This document shows, one piece after another, positions 42,390 through 52,163 of a DNA stretch of 64,000 nt. The DNA is taken from positions 2,666,001 through 2,730,000 of the forward strand of contig NZ_CP159578.1 of NCBI RefSeq assembly GCF_040536835.1. The letters are read 5' to 3'. Below the pieces are notes generated by a model. It did not search any database. It saw only the letters and a program-made list of their open reading frames with translations, and was not told the DNA's origin. Made by a program: the position numbers and the translations under genes. The first letter of the stretch is position 1. The number at the start of each line of letters is the position of its first letter. The DNA is from Salinicola endophyticus (GTDB lineage: Bacteria; Pseudomonadota; Gammaproteobacteria; Pseudomonadales; Halomonadaceae).

Positions 42390-44465
42390 ATGCCGACTTT
42401 CGGAATCACCCCACAACGCCTCGGCACGGCGACCGCTCTGGCCCTGATACTGGCGCCAATGCCGCTGCTGGCACAGGACGCCGACAGCGTTCAGGCCCCC
42501 GCGAGCCAAACCCAGGACGCCGCCCAGAGCCAGGATAGCGCCCAGGCCCGGGCAGCGAACCAGAGCCAGGACACGGCCCAGGCCCAGCGCGCCGATGTTC
42601 CGCTGGTCCCGACCCAGCCGACCTGGAACACCTTCCACGGCCAGAACAACGCCCAGAAGTACAGCCCGCTCGACCAGATCAACGTCGACAATGTCGGCCA
42701 GCTGGAGAAGGTCTGGGAAGTGCACACCGGCGATGTCTCAGACGGCACCGGCGACATCCCCGCCACGGTGTGGTCGGCGACCCCGATCTTCGCCAACGAC
42801 ACCCTGTATATCGGTACGCCCTTCTACCGCCTGCTGGCGCTGGACCCGGCCACCGGCGAGCAGAAATGGAGCTTCGATACCCACTCCAAGCTCGAAGCGC
42901 TGACCCAGCCGGTACTCAAGAACCGCGGCGTGGCCTACTGGGAAGCCAAGGATCCAGAGCCCGGCCAGGCGTGCCAGAAGATCGTCTACATGGGCACCAT
43001 GGACGCACAGCTGTTCGCGCTCGACGCCGACACCGGCAAGCCGTGCCAGGACTTCGCCGACAACGGCGTGCTCGACGTCAACCAGTGGAACACCACCCAC
43101 GCCAAGTGGCCGCTGTCGATCCTGCAGCCGCCGACCGTGGTCGGCGACCACCTGATCTTCGGCTGGGCCGGCAAGGACTGGGCCTTCGAGACCGCACCGC
43201 CGGGCACCGTGTTCTCGATCGACGCGCGCACCGGCAAGCGTGAGTGGACCTTCGAGGCGCTGTCGCCGGAGATGCGCGAGAAGAGCGGCACCGCCAACGT
43301 CTGGACCCAGATGTCGGTGGACGAAGCCAACGGCCTGATCTATCTCCCGGTCTCCTCGCCGTCGCCCAACTACTGGGGTGGCAACCGCACCGAGTCGGCG
43401 CCGCTGGCGACCTCGACCACGGCGCTAGACGTCGACACCGGCAAGGTCGTGTGGTCGCGCCAGTGGGTGCATCACGATGTCTGGGACTACGACATCAACG
43501 CCGCGCCCACGCTGATGGACATCACCGTCGACGGCAAGCAGATTCCGGCGCTGATCCAGGCCACCAAGATGGGCTTTTTGTTCGTGGTCAATCGCCTGAC
43601 CGGCGAGGACGTATGGCCGATAGAGGAGCGCCCGGTACCCCAGGGCGACGGTTCGGTGAAGGGCGAAGTCTACGCCAAGACCCAGCCGTTCCCGACCAAG
43701 CCGGCACCGCTGCTCGACCAGTCGAAGAAACCCAAGATCTGGGAACTCGCCGACATGGTGGGTGGCGGCCAGTGCTCGCGGCTGTGGGACGACCTCTACT
43801 ACGAAGGCATGTACACCCCGCCGACCACGCAAGGCGAAGGCACCCTGGCCTACCCGGATAGCGCCGGTGGCGTGCAGTGGGGCGGCGTCGCCTTCGATCC
43901 GCAGAGCCAGACCGCGATCGTCAACGTCTCGCACATCGTGCAGACGATCAAACTCTACGATCGCGAGGCCTACGAGAAGGCGGACAGCGGCTCCGGCAAC
44001 GAGAGCGGATTCTCGCCGCAGGAGGGCGCGCCCTACGGCATGCGTCTGAACGTCGCCAGCAACTGGCTCGGCATGCCGTGCTGGGAGCCGCCGTTCGGTG
44101 AACTGGTGGCGCTGGACATGCACACCGGCGACGTCAAGTGGCGGCGTCCGGTCGGCGCCTCGCAGCAGTACGGCTTCTTCATGCCGGAGCGCTGGGGTTC
44201 GCCGACCATAGGCGGACCGGCAGTCACCGCCGGCGGGCTGATCTTCATCGGCGCCTCGATGGATGCCAAGCTGCGCGCCTACTCGCTGGAGAGCGGCGAG
44301 GAGCTGTGGTCCGACCAGGCCCAGGCACCCGCCGTCGCCAACCCGGCGGTGTATGAGTACAAGGGGCGTGAATACGTCGCCTTCATCGCCGGTGGCAACA
44401 CCATCCTCAAGGATCAGGTGGGCGACCAGGTCGTGGTCTATGCGCTGCCGCAGGACAAGCAGTAA
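42390..44465 (+). CDS. gcd: PQQ-dependent membrane-type glucose dehydrogenase, catalytic chain
   Basis: Periplasmic quinoprotein oxidising aldoses to lactones (glucose to gluconolactone) and passing electrons to ubiquinone. The 691-residue chain has its own signal peptide (ALALILAPMPLLAQD), a Gln/Ala-rich linker (about 30-70) and an eight-bladed PQQ propeller. VWSRQWVHHDVWDYDINAAP holds the catalytic Asp; ALIQATKMGFLFVVNRLTGE the PQQ-binding Lys; YGFFMPERWGSPTIGGPAVT and QVVVYALPQDKQ end the domain. It resembles residues about 150-796 of E. coli Gcd. No pqq biosynthesis genes are in the window. Confidence 0.88.
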   Translation: MPTFGITPQRLGTATALALILAPMPLLAQDADSVQAPASQTQDAAQSQDSAQARAANQSQDTAQAQRADVPLVPTQPTWNTFHGQNNAQKYSPLDQINVDNVGQLEKVWEVHTGDVSDGTGDIPATVWSATPIFANDTLYIGTPFYRLLALDPATGEQKWSFDTHSKLEALTQPVLKNRGVAYWEAKDPEPGQACQKIVYMGTMDAQLFALDADTGKPCQDFADNGVLDVNQWNTTHAKWPLSILQPPTVVGDHLIFGWAGKDWAFETAPPGTVFSIDARTGKREWTFEALSPEMREKSGTANVWTQMSVDEANGLIYLPVSSPSPNYWGGNRTESAPLATSTTALDVDTGKVVWSRQWVHHDVWDYDINAAPTLMDITVDGKQIPALIQATKMGFLFVVNRLTGEDVWPIEERPVPQGDGSVKGEVYAKTQPFPTKPAPLLDQSKKPKIWELADMVGGGQCSRLWDDLYYEGMYTPPTTQGEGTLAYPDSAGGVQWGGVAFDPQSQTAIVNVSHIVQTIKLYDREAYEKADSGSGNESGFSPQEGAPYGMRLNVASNWLGMPCWEPPFGELVALDMHTGDVKWRRPVGASQQYGFFMPERWGSPTIGGPAVTAGGLIFIGASMDAKLRAYSLESGEELWSDQAQAPAVANPAVYEYKGREYVAFIAGGNTILKDQVGDQVVVYALPQDKQ

Positions 44466-44962
44466 GCGTTAGCCACACCGCAGTAATACGGGGGAGCGCA
44501 ATGCTCCCCCTTTTTTTGTGTGCACCTTCCTTCGAGCCGCCCTCGGCGTCCAAAATCGCTCCTCCCCCTTCCTTATTACGCATATTTATCAAGCACTATC
44601 CAACTCTACGCTGGCTGTATACCCAGCAATATAAACGACATCGTGATAAGCAACATCCTGGCCTAGCCAGCCCCCGGTTTCATAAGAGGGCGCTTACAAG
44701 TGCGACAAACGAGCCCGGCGGCTCATCATCAACAGCAAGAGAAAGATGACGGCCTTGGGAACGGTGATGCACCAGCTGATCCACATCGCTTACAGAACCC
44801 TCGAGACATAAACCGAATATCGGCTATAAACCACCTGATGGGGTATTTGTGAACGGTTAAGAGAGATGCTATCTTGTGGTCAATGAGAAGAGCTGGCATC
44901 TAAGCAGCTGAGCAATAGCATTTGCTTTTGATATAACACACCTGATAAGTAAGGAGCTAATG
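44466..44962. other. AT-richer intergenic stretch upstream of NTF2-like gene
   Basis: After the gcd terminator (44490-44517) about 440 bases are clearly AT-richer than the window average and contain no supported gene. They probably hold the promoter for the small gene at 44963. No clear transposase remnant is recognisable. Confidence 0.5.
44490..44517 (+). terminator. gcd intrinsic terminator
   Basis: GGGGGAGC, a 5-base loop, GCTCCCCC and seven Ts lie 24 bp after the stop. Confidence 0.95.
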
Positions 44963-45340
44963 ATGAGTGAATGCAGTCGTCCTGAGTTAATTGTACAACG
45001 TCAGCTGGATGCCTATAACGCCCATGACCATGAAGCCTGGCTCAATACTTATGCCGAGGACGCGCAACAGTTTGAGTATCCATCAACATTGTTGGCGGAC
45101 GGCCTTGATGCCATCAGAAAGCGTAGCATTAGCCGCTTTCAGGATCCCGTCTTGCATGCGAGCTTACTGCAGCGCAGTGTCATGGGAAATATGGTTATTG
45201 ACTTCGAAGAGGTAAGAATGACCTTTCCTGAGGGTACGGGCCGGATAGAAATGACCGCTATTTACCAAGTAGACGAAGGGAAAATAAAAACCGCTTCCTT
45301 TGTTTTTGGAAAAAAGACACTAGACACTGATATTACATAG
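44963..45340 (+). CDS. SnoaL/NTF2-like small protein
   Basis: A 125-residue protein with the NTF2-like pattern: ELIVQRQLDAYNAHDHEAWL at the N-terminus, TYAEDAQQFEYPSTLLADG, and a curved-sheet C-terminus MTAIYQVDEGKIKTASFVFG. The fold is used by isomerases, dehydratases and binding proteins; no catalytic role can be assigned. AAGGAG is 6 nt before the ATG at 44963 (another ATG at 44960). The gene is in an AT-richer island with less GC-biased codons, consistent with recent acquisition. Confidence 0.75.
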   Translation: MSECSRPELIVQRQLDAYNAHDHEAWLNTYAEDAQQFEYPSTLLADGLDAIRKRSISRFQDPVLHASLLQRSVMGNMVIDFEEVRMTFPEGTGRIEMTAIYQVDEGKIKTASFVFGKKTLDTDIT

Positions 45341-45691
45341 ACCAGGATTGTTCTAGGTCATGTCTTGCGCAAATCTTGTTCGAAAAAATATCTACAAGTT
45401 AGTCTATGAACCCCGAATGGCCTACAGCACGCAAGGATTACCCAGAATAGCTGGCCCGCAGCTTTCGCACCATGATATGCCTGGCGTGCATAAGCTGCTG
45501 CCCACGAGCTGACTTTCCGTACAGCCCTTAACATGCCCGCCGCCCCCTCCCTTCGTCGCATCGTAAAAATCAGAACACCCCTCGACTTTCATTAGAGCAC
45601 CCTCTGTTCCGATACTCGATCGGGCGTCTGCGGCACTCCTGACTGGGCAGTGCGCGGATGCGCCCCATCCAATAACAACGAGGTCGCGGCC
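45341..45691. other. AT-richer intergenic stretch before DUF3100 gene
   Basis: No supported gene in 351 bases. A decayed right end of repeat family A is present at 45504-45528. The DUF3100 promoter should lie near the right end. Confidence 0.5.
45504..45528. repeat. Degenerate end of palindromic repeat family A
   Basis: ACGAGCTGACTTTCCGTACAGCCCT matches the right end of the 148-bp copy (GCTCGCTGACTTTTCGTACAAACCCT) with several changes. The left partner is not recognisable. Confidence 0.4.
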
Positions 45692-46984
45692 ATGTCTCTC
45701 CACCGACTGCTCGACTGGCGCCTGCATCTGATCGTGGTCATCGTGTCCCTGATCAGCGAGGCGATCGGTATTCTCAAGATTCCGCTGGGTCCCGGCACCC
45801 TGCTGCTGCTACCGCTGTTCTACGCCTTCATCCTCGGCGTGCTGCTCAACCCGCATCTGTTCAGCGCCACCCGACGCTACGTGCCGGAGCGCGTCAGTCA
45901 GGCGGCCACGCCGCTGATCCTGATCTCGATCATGCCGTTCATCGCACGCTTCGGTTCCACCATCGGCCCGGCGATCGACCAGATCATCAGCGCCGGCCCG
46001 GCGCTGATCCTGCAGGAGCTGGGCAACCTCGGCACCATGCTGGTGGCACTGCCGGTGGCGGTCGTGGTGCTGAAGATGGGTCGCGAAGCGGTGGGCGCCA
46101 CCTACTCGATCGCGCGCGAGCCGAATATCGCCATCATCTCCGACAAGTACGGCCTCAAAGGGCCGGAAGGCGTCGGCGTGATGGGGGTCTATGTGGTCGG
46201 CACCATGTTCGGCACCCTGTGGTTCGCGCTGATGGCCGGCTATCTCGCCTCGCTCGGCGTGTTCGACCCGCGCGCTCTGGCCATGGCCTGTGGGGTCGGC
46301 AGCGGCAGCATGGTCGCGGCCTGCTCCGGCGCCCTCGCCGGTGCTCTGCCGGGGATGGCCGACGACCTGCTCGCCTTCGCCGGGGCCAGCAATCTGCTGA
46401 CCTACGCCACCGGGCTCTACGTCTCGCTGTTCATCGCCCTGCCGGTGGCGGAGTGGCTCTATCGGCGCCTGGCAGGCAAGCGCCGCGGCGCCACTGAGGC
46501 GACCCCGGATGCCGCGCTGGCCGCTACCGAGGTCGCCCCCGACGAACGCCCCGAGCAGCACCTGGGCAAGACCGCTGCGGTACTGGCAGCAGCCTGTGCA
46601 GTGGGCTGGATCGCCAACACCGTCAACGGCAGTTCGCTGCTGACCGCGCTGCCGGGCATGACGATCCTCTACCTGATGACCCTGATCGGCCTGGTGCTGA
46701 CCCGTATCGTGCCCTTCTATCTGCCTGGCGTGGCCTGGGTCTCGCTGGTCAGCATCGTGATGACGCTGCCCTTCTTCCCCGGCAGCGCCTGGATCGTCGA
46801 GCGCCTGGCGGCGGTCAACTTCCTCGCCATCGTCACCCCGGTATTGGCGTATGCCGGCCTGGCCCTGAGCCGGCGCGAATTCAGCATGTTCCGGCGCACC
46901 GGCTGGAAGCTGATCGTGGTTTCGCTGCTGGTCTTCACCGGCACCTACGTCGGCTCCGCGGTCGTCGCGCAAGTGCTGCTCTGA
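45692..46984 (+). CDS. DUF3100-family membrane transporter-like protein
   Basis: A 430-residue protein with about 10-11 hydrophobic helices (LIVVIVSLISEAIGILKIP at the start, AVGATYSIAREPNIAIISDK in a conserved loop, ACGVGSGSMVAACSGALAG in the centre) and a charged central loop (about 270-300). DUF3100 has no proven function but is regularly beside M20 amidohydrolases as I recall; a substrate permease role is inferred. GAGGT precedes the ATG at 45692 by 8 nt. It is first in a same-strand cluster reaching 53036. Confidence 0.82.
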   Translation: MSLHRLLDWRLHLIVVIVSLISEAIGILKIPLGPGTLLLLPLFYAFILGVLLNPHLFSATRRYVPERVSQAATPLILISIMPFIARFGSTIGPAIDQIISAGPALILQELGNLGTMLVALPVAVVVLKMGREAVGATYSIAREPNIAIISDKYGLKGPEGVGVMGVYVVGTMFGTLWFALMAGYLASLGVFDPRALAMACGVGSGSMVAACSGALAGALPGMADDLLAFAGASNLLTYATGLYVSLFIALPVAEWLYRRLAGKRRGATEATPDAALAATEVAPDERPEQHLGKTAAVLAAACAVGWIANTVNGSSLLTALPGMTILYLMTLIGLVLTRIVPFYLPGVAWVSLVSIVMTLPFFPGSAWIVERLAAVNFLAIVTPVLAYAGLALSRREFSMFRRTGWKLIVVSLLVFTGTYVGSAVVAQVLL

Positions 46985-47083
46985 GCCACGCCGTCACTCG
47001 CCCGCTACTCATCCACCACTGGCACTCAAGGCGCCGGTTCGCGACTTCGCCCCGGCGCCCGTCCCACACCGCAGGAGATGCGC

Positions 47084-48244
47084 ATGAACCAGCCCGTCGC
47101 CTTTCCCGACGCCGCCACCCTGAAGGCGTGGCGCCACGACTTCCACCGCCACCCCGAGATCGCCTTCGAGGAGCAGCGCACCCATGACCGGATCGTCTCT
47201 ATCCTGCGCGAGCACGGCCTCGAGCCGGTCACCGGCCTGGGCGGCGGTACCGGCGTGGTGGTGACCATCGAAGGGCGCCGCGGCCCCGGCCCCAGCATCG
47301 GCCTGCGCGCCGACATCGATGCACTGCCGATCGAGGAGGCCAACGACCTCGACTATCGCTCGACGATCCCTGGACGCATGCACGCCTGCGGCCACGACGG
47401 TCACACCACCATGCTGCTGGGCGCTGCCTGCGCCCTGGCCCGTGACCCGGATTTCGCCGGCACGCTCCACTGCATCTTCCAGCCCGCCGAGGAGAATGAG
47501 GGTGGCGCCCGGGTGATGGTCGAGGAGGGGCTGTTCACACGCTTTCCCATGGACGCGGTCTACGGCCTGCACAACTGGCCCGGGCTGCCGGTGGGCGAAG
47601 CCGCGGTGCACGACACCGCGGTGATGGCCGCCTTCGACGTCTTCACGCTGACGCTCAAGGGGCGCGGCTGCCATGCCGCCATGCCCCACTTGGGCGATGA
47701 CACCCTGCTCGCCGCCTGCCAGCTGGCGACCCAGCTGCAGGGCGTGATCAGTCGCGAGACCCCGGCCCATCAGTCCGCGGTGCTCAGCATCACCCAGTTC
47801 CATGCCGGCGACGCCTTCAACGTGGTCCCCGGCACGGTGGAGCTGCGCGGCACCGTGCGCTGTTTCGACGCCGCCCTCAAGGCGCGCCTGGAACAGCGCC
47901 TGCGTGACGCCGTGGCGGCCTGCGCGGCTTTCCACGGCCTCACCGCCGAGCTCGACTACCAGGCGCGCTATCCGGCCACGCTCAACGCCCCCGAGCACGC
48001 CGCCCGCTGCGCAGCAGTGCTCGAAGGTCTGCCACAGATCACCCGGGTCCACCGCGATCTACCGCCGAGCATGGGCTCGGAGGATTTCGCCTTCATGCTC
48101 GCCGAGCGCCCCGGCGCCTATATCTGGCTCGGCAACGGCGACAGCGCCGCACTGCACAACCCGGCCTACGACTTCAACGACGCCCTGGCGCCGCTCGGCG
48201 TGGCCTACTGGCAAGCCCTGGCCCGCGCACTGCTCGCGGCCTGA
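47084..48244 (+). CDS. M20D-family amidohydrolase (hippurate hydrolase/aminoacylase-like)
   Basis: Metal-dependent hydrolase of N-acyl amino acids, 386 residues. MHACGHDGHTTMLLGA (about 100-115) and FQPAEENEGGARVM (about 135-148) carry the metal ligands and the catalytic Glu; a dimerisation domain with GRGCHAAMPH follows, and GSEDFAF is near the C-terminus. Start at 47084 has AGGAG 6 nt upstream; the ATG at 47078 overlaps that site. It follows the DUF3100 gene, suggesting import then hydrolysis of an N-acyl amino acid or related amide. Confidence 0.9.
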   Translation: MNQPVAFPDAATLKAWRHDFHRHPEIAFEEQRTHDRIVSILREHGLEPVTGLGGGTGVVVTIEGRRGPGPSIGLRADIDALPIEEANDLDYRSTIPGRMHACGHDGHTTMLLGAACALARDPDFAGTLHCIFQPAEENEGGARVMVEEGLFTRFPMDAVYGLHNWPGLPVGEAAVHDTAVMAAFDVFTLTLKGRGCHAAMPHLGDDTLLAACQLATQLQGVISRETPAHQSAVLSITQFHAGDAFNVVPGTVELRGTVRCFDAALKARLEQRLRDAVAACAAFHGLTAELDYQARYPATLNAPEHAARCAAVLEGLPQITRVHRDLPPSMGSEDFAFMLAERPGAYIWLGNGDSAALHNPAYDFNDALAPLGVAYWQALARALLAA

Positions 48245-48326
48245 ACCCGACCCGCGCAACCCCCCGAGCGCCCTACGGCGGCGTCTGAACCGGTGGGTCT
48301 GTGTCATCGCGACAGAGGTTATCGAT

Positions 48327-49235
48327 ATGAAAATCACCGTGATCGGCCTCGGCCAGATGGGCGGCAACATGGCCTTGACCCTGCACAAGGCCGGCTTCGA
48401 CGTCACCGGCAGCGATCTGTTCGACACCGCGCGTGAGCGCCTGGCGGGCCTGGGGCTGGCGGTGGCCGCCCCCAGAGAGCTGCCCGCCAGCGATGTCTAT
48501 CTACTCTCGCTACCGACCTCGGCCCAGGTACGCGAGGTGATCGAGCAGGCCCCCGGCCTGCTCGCCACGGCGCCCCGCGGCAGCGTCATCGTCGACACCT
48601 CCACCAGCGACCCGGTGGTCAGCCGTGAGCTCGCCGCCAAAGTGCTCGAGGCCGGCCTCGAGTGGCTCGACGCCCCGGTCAGCGGTGGCCCCAAGGGGGC
48701 GGCCAGCGGCCGGCTCGGCATGCTGCTGGGCGGCGAGCCGGCAACGGTGGCGCGCCTGGAACCGATGCTCGCGGCGATGTCGGCCAAGCGCACCCATGTG
48801 GGCGGCCCGGGCAGCGGCCATGTGGTCAAGCTGGCCAACAACTATCTCTGTGCCAGCAACCTGCTCGCCACCGCCGAGGCGGTGACGCTGGCCGCCAAGG
48901 CCGGGGTCGACCCGGCGGCCTGTCTGGCCGGCCTCAACAGCGGCTCCGGACGCAGTGCGGTGAGCGAGGTCAACTTCCCCGAGTGGATTCTCTCCGGGCG
49001 CTTCGACTCCGGCTTCACCAGCGGCCTGATGCGTAAGGATCTGCGTCTGGCCCGGGATGCTGCTGCCGGTCTGGGACTCGATCTCGGCCTACTCGAACGG
49101 GTGGTCGCCGGCTGGCATGCCGACCCCGACCGGCCCGCCGACAGCGACGACTTCAACCATATCGCCTCGCCCCTGCTGGCGCAGGCGGGACTCGACTTCA
49201 CCACCCTGGACCCGCGCGAGGAGCCTGCCCGATGA
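48327..49235 (+). CDS. 3-hydroxyisobutyrate dehydrogenase-family oxidoreductase
   Basis: A 302-residue beta-hydroxyacid dehydrogenase: N-terminal NAD(P) site VIGLGQMGGNMALTL, substrate motif DAPVSGGPKGAASGRL (about 112-127), and the catalytic Lys in GHVVKLANNYLCASNL (about 165-180). Substrates of the family include 3-hydroxyisobutyrate, tartronate semialdehyde and sulfolactaldehyde. The ATG at 48327 has AGAGG 8 nt upstream. Its stop overlaps the next start by 4 bp (ATGA), so it is coupled to the aldehyde dehydrogenase. Confidence 0.9.
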   Translation: MKITVIGLGQMGGNMALTLHKAGFDVTGSDLFDTARERLAGLGLAVAAPRELPASDVYLLSLPTSAQVREVIEQAPGLLATAPRGSVIVDTSTSDPVVSRELAAKVLEAGLEWLDAPVSGGPKGAASGRLGMLLGGEPATVARLEPMLAAMSAKRTHVGGPGSGHVVKLANNYLCASNLLATAEAVTLAAKAGVDPAACLAGLNSGSGRSAVSEVNFPEWILSGRFDSGFTSGLMRKDLRLARDAAAGLGLDLGLLERVVAGWHADPDRPADSDDFNHIASPLLAQAGLDFTTLDPREEPAR

Positions 49236-50791
49236 ATGCCCTGGAGACCCAAGCCCGTGATCGCCTGGCCGATCTGCTGATGCGCTTCGGCCTGTCGCTG
49301 GAGCACGGCGACACCCCCTGCAGCAACTGGATCGACGGCGAACTGGTCAGCGGCGAGGGGACATCCATCGCGCTGATCCACCCCGCCACCGGCGGTGCGC
49401 TGATCGACTACCGCGACGCCGACGCGGCACTGGTGGACCATGCCGTCTCCGCTGCGACCCGGGCCCAGAGCGAGTGGATGGCGCTCACCGCCAGCGAGCG
49501 CGGCCGCCGCATGCTGACCGCGGTACGCCGCCTGGAGGGCCACGAGGAGACGCTGGCCCAGCTCGAGAGCGTGGTCGCCGGCAAGCCGATCCGCGACTGC
49601 CGCGGCGAGGTGGGCAAGGTGCGCGAGATGTTCGAGTACTACGCCGGCTGGTGCGACAAGCAGCATGGCGAGGTGATTCCGGTACCCACCAGCCATCTCA
49701 ACTACGTGCGCCATGTCCCGTTCGGCGTGGTGGGCCAGATCACCCCGTGGAACGCGCCGATGTTCACCTGCGCCTGGCAGCTGGCGCCGGCGCTCGCGGC
49801 GGGCAACGGGGTGGTGCTCAAGCCCTCGGAGCTGACTCCGTTCTCGTCGGTGGTGATCGCCCGCCTGCTCGAGTCCGGCGGCCTGCCGCGGGGGCTGATC
49901 AATATCGTCAACGGTCTCGGGCCCACGACCGGCGCGGCGCTCACCGGACACGACGGTATCAGCAAACTGGTGTTCGTCGGCTCGCCCGCGAGCGGCCGGG
50001 TGATCGCCGAGGCCGGCGCCCGGCGTCTGGTACCCAGCGTGCTCGAACTGGGTGGCAAGTCAGCCAATATCGTGTTCGCCGATGCCAGGCTCGACGACGC
50101 CGTGGCCGGCGCCCAGGCGGCGATCTTCGCGGCGGCCGGACAGAGCTGCGTGGCCGGTTCGCGGCTGCTGATCCAGCGCGAGATCTATGACGAGGTGGTC
50201 GAGCGGGTGGCTCGCGCCGCCAGCCAGATCACGGTCGGCCTGCCTGAGGACGAGGCCACGCGTATGGGGCCGCTGCAGAACGCGCGCCAGTTCGAGCATG
50301 TCAGCGCCATGCTCGAACGCGCCCGCGCCGCCGGTGCTCGGGTGGTCACCGGCGGCACGCGACCGGCCGGGCTGCCCGCCGGTGCCGACGGCTACTACCT
50401 GGCACCAACTCTGCTCGCCGACGTCACCCCCGAGATGGAGATCGCCTGCGAAGAGGTGTTCGGCCCGGTGCTGGTGGCCCTGCCCTTCGACGACGAGGCC
50501 GACGCCATTCGCCTGGCCAACGCCACCCGCTTCGGCCTGGCCGGCGCGGTCTGGACCCAGGACCCGGCCCGCGCGCATCGCGTCGCCGCGCAGCTGCGCG
50601 CCGGCACGGTGTGGATCAACAGCTACAAGGCGATCAACGTGATGTCGCCGTTCGGTGGCTTCCGCGACAGCGGCTTCGGCCGCTCCAGCGGACTCGACGG
50701 CCTGCGCGAATACAGCGTGCCCCAGAGCGTCTGGGTCGAGACCGCCAGCGAGGCCAGCGTCGCCATGGGCTACGGCGACGGCAAGGCATGA
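49232..50791 (+). CDS. NAD(P)-dependent aldehyde dehydrogenase
   Basis: A 519-residue aldehyde dehydrogenase: ITPWNAPMFTCAWQLAPAL, KPSELTPFSSV, FVGSPASGRVIAE, the catalytic Glu in VLELGGKSANIVFAD and the catalytic Cys in AAGQSCVAGSRLL. The N-terminal 35 residues exceed the usual start. It is translationally coupled to the preceding dehydrogenase, so both likely act on products of one pathway. It differs from the AldA-like enzyme at 27075. Substrate unknown. Confidence 0.92.
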   Translation: MNALETQARDRLADLLMRFGLSLEHGDTPCSNWIDGELVSGEGTSIALIHPATGGALIDYRDADAALVDHAVSAATRAQSEWMALTASERGRRMLTAVRRLEGHEETLAQLESVVAGKPIRDCRGEVGKVREMFEYYAGWCDKQHGEVIPVPTSHLNYVRHVPFGVVGQITPWNAPMFTCAWQLAPALAAGNGVVLKPSELTPFSSVVIARLLESGGLPRGLINIVNGLGPTTGAALTGHDGISKLVFVGSPASGRVIAEAGARRLVPSVLELGGKSANIVFADARLDDAVAGAQAAIFAAAGQSCVAGSRLLIQREIYDEVVERVARAASQITVGLPEDEATRMGPLQNARQFEHVSAMLERARAAGARVVTGGTRPAGLPAGADGYYLAPTLLADVTPEMEIACEEVFGPVLVALPFDDEADAIRLANATRFGLAGAVWTQDPARAHRVAAQLRAGTVWINSYKAINVMSPFGGFRDSGFGRSSGLDGLREYSVPQSVWVETASEASVAMGYGDGKA

Positions 50792-50902
50792 GCTCCGCGC
50801 GCCGGGGATATCGCCTCCGGCGCGCCACAAGACTGGACTAGCGCCTTTGGCGTTTCCACGGCAGGATAGCTCGACACCCCGAGCTACCGCTGGAGCCCCG
50901 TG

Positions 50903-52078
50903 ATGCGCGACGCACTTCGCTACCTCAACAACGCCTCGGTGGGCCTCACCAGCCCCGGGGTGTCGGCCCGGCTGCGTGACTGGCTGGCGGCGGAGGCGGC
51001 CGCCTGGCCACAGCAGCGGGTCGAGAGCGCGGACTGGGACCTGCAGGCGACGCGTGAACGTGCCGCCGCGCTGATCGGGGCACCGGCGACGCAGCTGGCG
51101 CTGGCCGAGAGTACCTCGTTGGCGATGGCACGCGCGCTCGCCACGCTATCGCTGCGCGGCAAGCGAGTGCTCGTCGCGCCGGGGGCCTGGGCCTCGGATA
51201 TCGTCATGCTCAAGCGTTTCGGCGGCGAACCGCCGCGGGCGCTCGAGCTGCTCGCCACGCAGGCCGACGGCAGCCTCGACCTGGCGGCGATCGGCGCCCA
51301 GCTCGGCGAAGACGTGGCCGCGATCCTCGTCCCACTGGTGACCAGTATCGAGGGCCGGCGCTATGACGTGGAGGGCCTGGGCGCGCTAGCGCGACCGGCC
51401 CACTGCCCGCTGATCGTGGATGCCGCCCAGGGCTTGGGGCAGACTCCGATCGATGTGCGCCGGCTCGGCTGCGACGTGCTGGTGGCGACCACGCGCAAGT
51501 GGCTGCGCGGCCCGCGTGGCATGGCGCTGGCCTACTTCAGCCCGGCGGCGCTGGCTTCGATGCGACCCAACCCGCTGGCCGAGATGGCTGGCTTGCGTCT
51601 CGATGCCGCCAGCCAGCGCTTTCTCGATCAGCCGCAAGCGCGCCGCTTCGATGCCTCCGATGTCTCGATCCTCAATCAGTTGAGCCTGACCGCCGCGATC
51701 GATGAGCTGACGGCGATCGGCATGAATCCCCTGCGCGAGCACGTGCTGGGGCTCGCCGGGCTGGCCTACGAGCTGGCCCGCACCCAGGGCCTGACACCGC
51801 TGCTGGCGACGCCCGAGAGCGGCATCGCCACCCTGCACCTGCCCGAGGCGCAGCCGCTGGCGGTGGCCCAGCGCCTGAGCGCCGCCGGTATTGCTGCCAA
51901 GGTGTGCAACATTGCCGCCGAGCCGCTCAACGTGCGTCTGCCGACGACCGGCGCCCTGGTTCGGCTGGCGCCGCACTGGCACAACGACGCCGACGATATT
52001 CGCGCCGCCCTGACAGCGCTGGCGGGTGACCGACCAGACACCGCGACCGCCACCGCGCAGCCGGTATCGCTGCCGTGA
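50903..52078 (+). CDS. Class V aminotransferase
   Basis: PLP enzyme of 391 residues. The aspartate binding the pyridine nitrogen is in LIVDAAQGLGQTPID, and the Schiff-base Lys is in LVATTRKWLRGPRG (about 192-205). N-terminal LRYLNNASVGLTSPGV is typical of the NifS/isopenicillin-epimerase-like branch. It may transaminate or eliminate an amino acid released by the M20 enzyme (inference). ATG 50903 is favoured, as GGAG is 7 nt upstream; a GTG directly before it is also possible. Confidence 0.87.
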   Translation: MRDALRYLNNASVGLTSPGVSARLRDWLAAEAAAWPQQRVESADWDLQATRERAAALIGAPATQLALAESTSLAMARALATLSLRGKRVLVAPGAWASDIVMLKRFGGEPPRALELLATQADGSLDLAAIGAQLGEDVAAILVPLVTSIEGRRYDVEGLGALARPAHCPLIVDAAQGLGQTPIDVRRLGCDVLVATTRKWLRGPRGMALAYFSPAALASMRPNPLAEMAGLRLDAASQRFLDQPQARRFDASDVSILNQLSLTAAIDELTAIGMNPLREHVLGLAGLAYELARTQGLTPLLATPESGIATLHLPEAQPLAVAQRLSAAGIAAKVCNIAAEPLNVRLPTTGALVRLAPHWHNDADDIRAALTALAGDRPDTATATAQPVSLP

Positions 52079-52163
52079 ACGGCCTATACCGGGTCAAAGC
52101 CGAGTATACTCGCACCATCATCGCCTCCTCTTGCCGCCACCCTGCCCAGTACAGGAGTTCGCC

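Noticed and set aside
44520..44960. Transposase remnant in the AT-richer stretch
   Set aside because: No recognisable transposase residues or terminal repeats in any frame.
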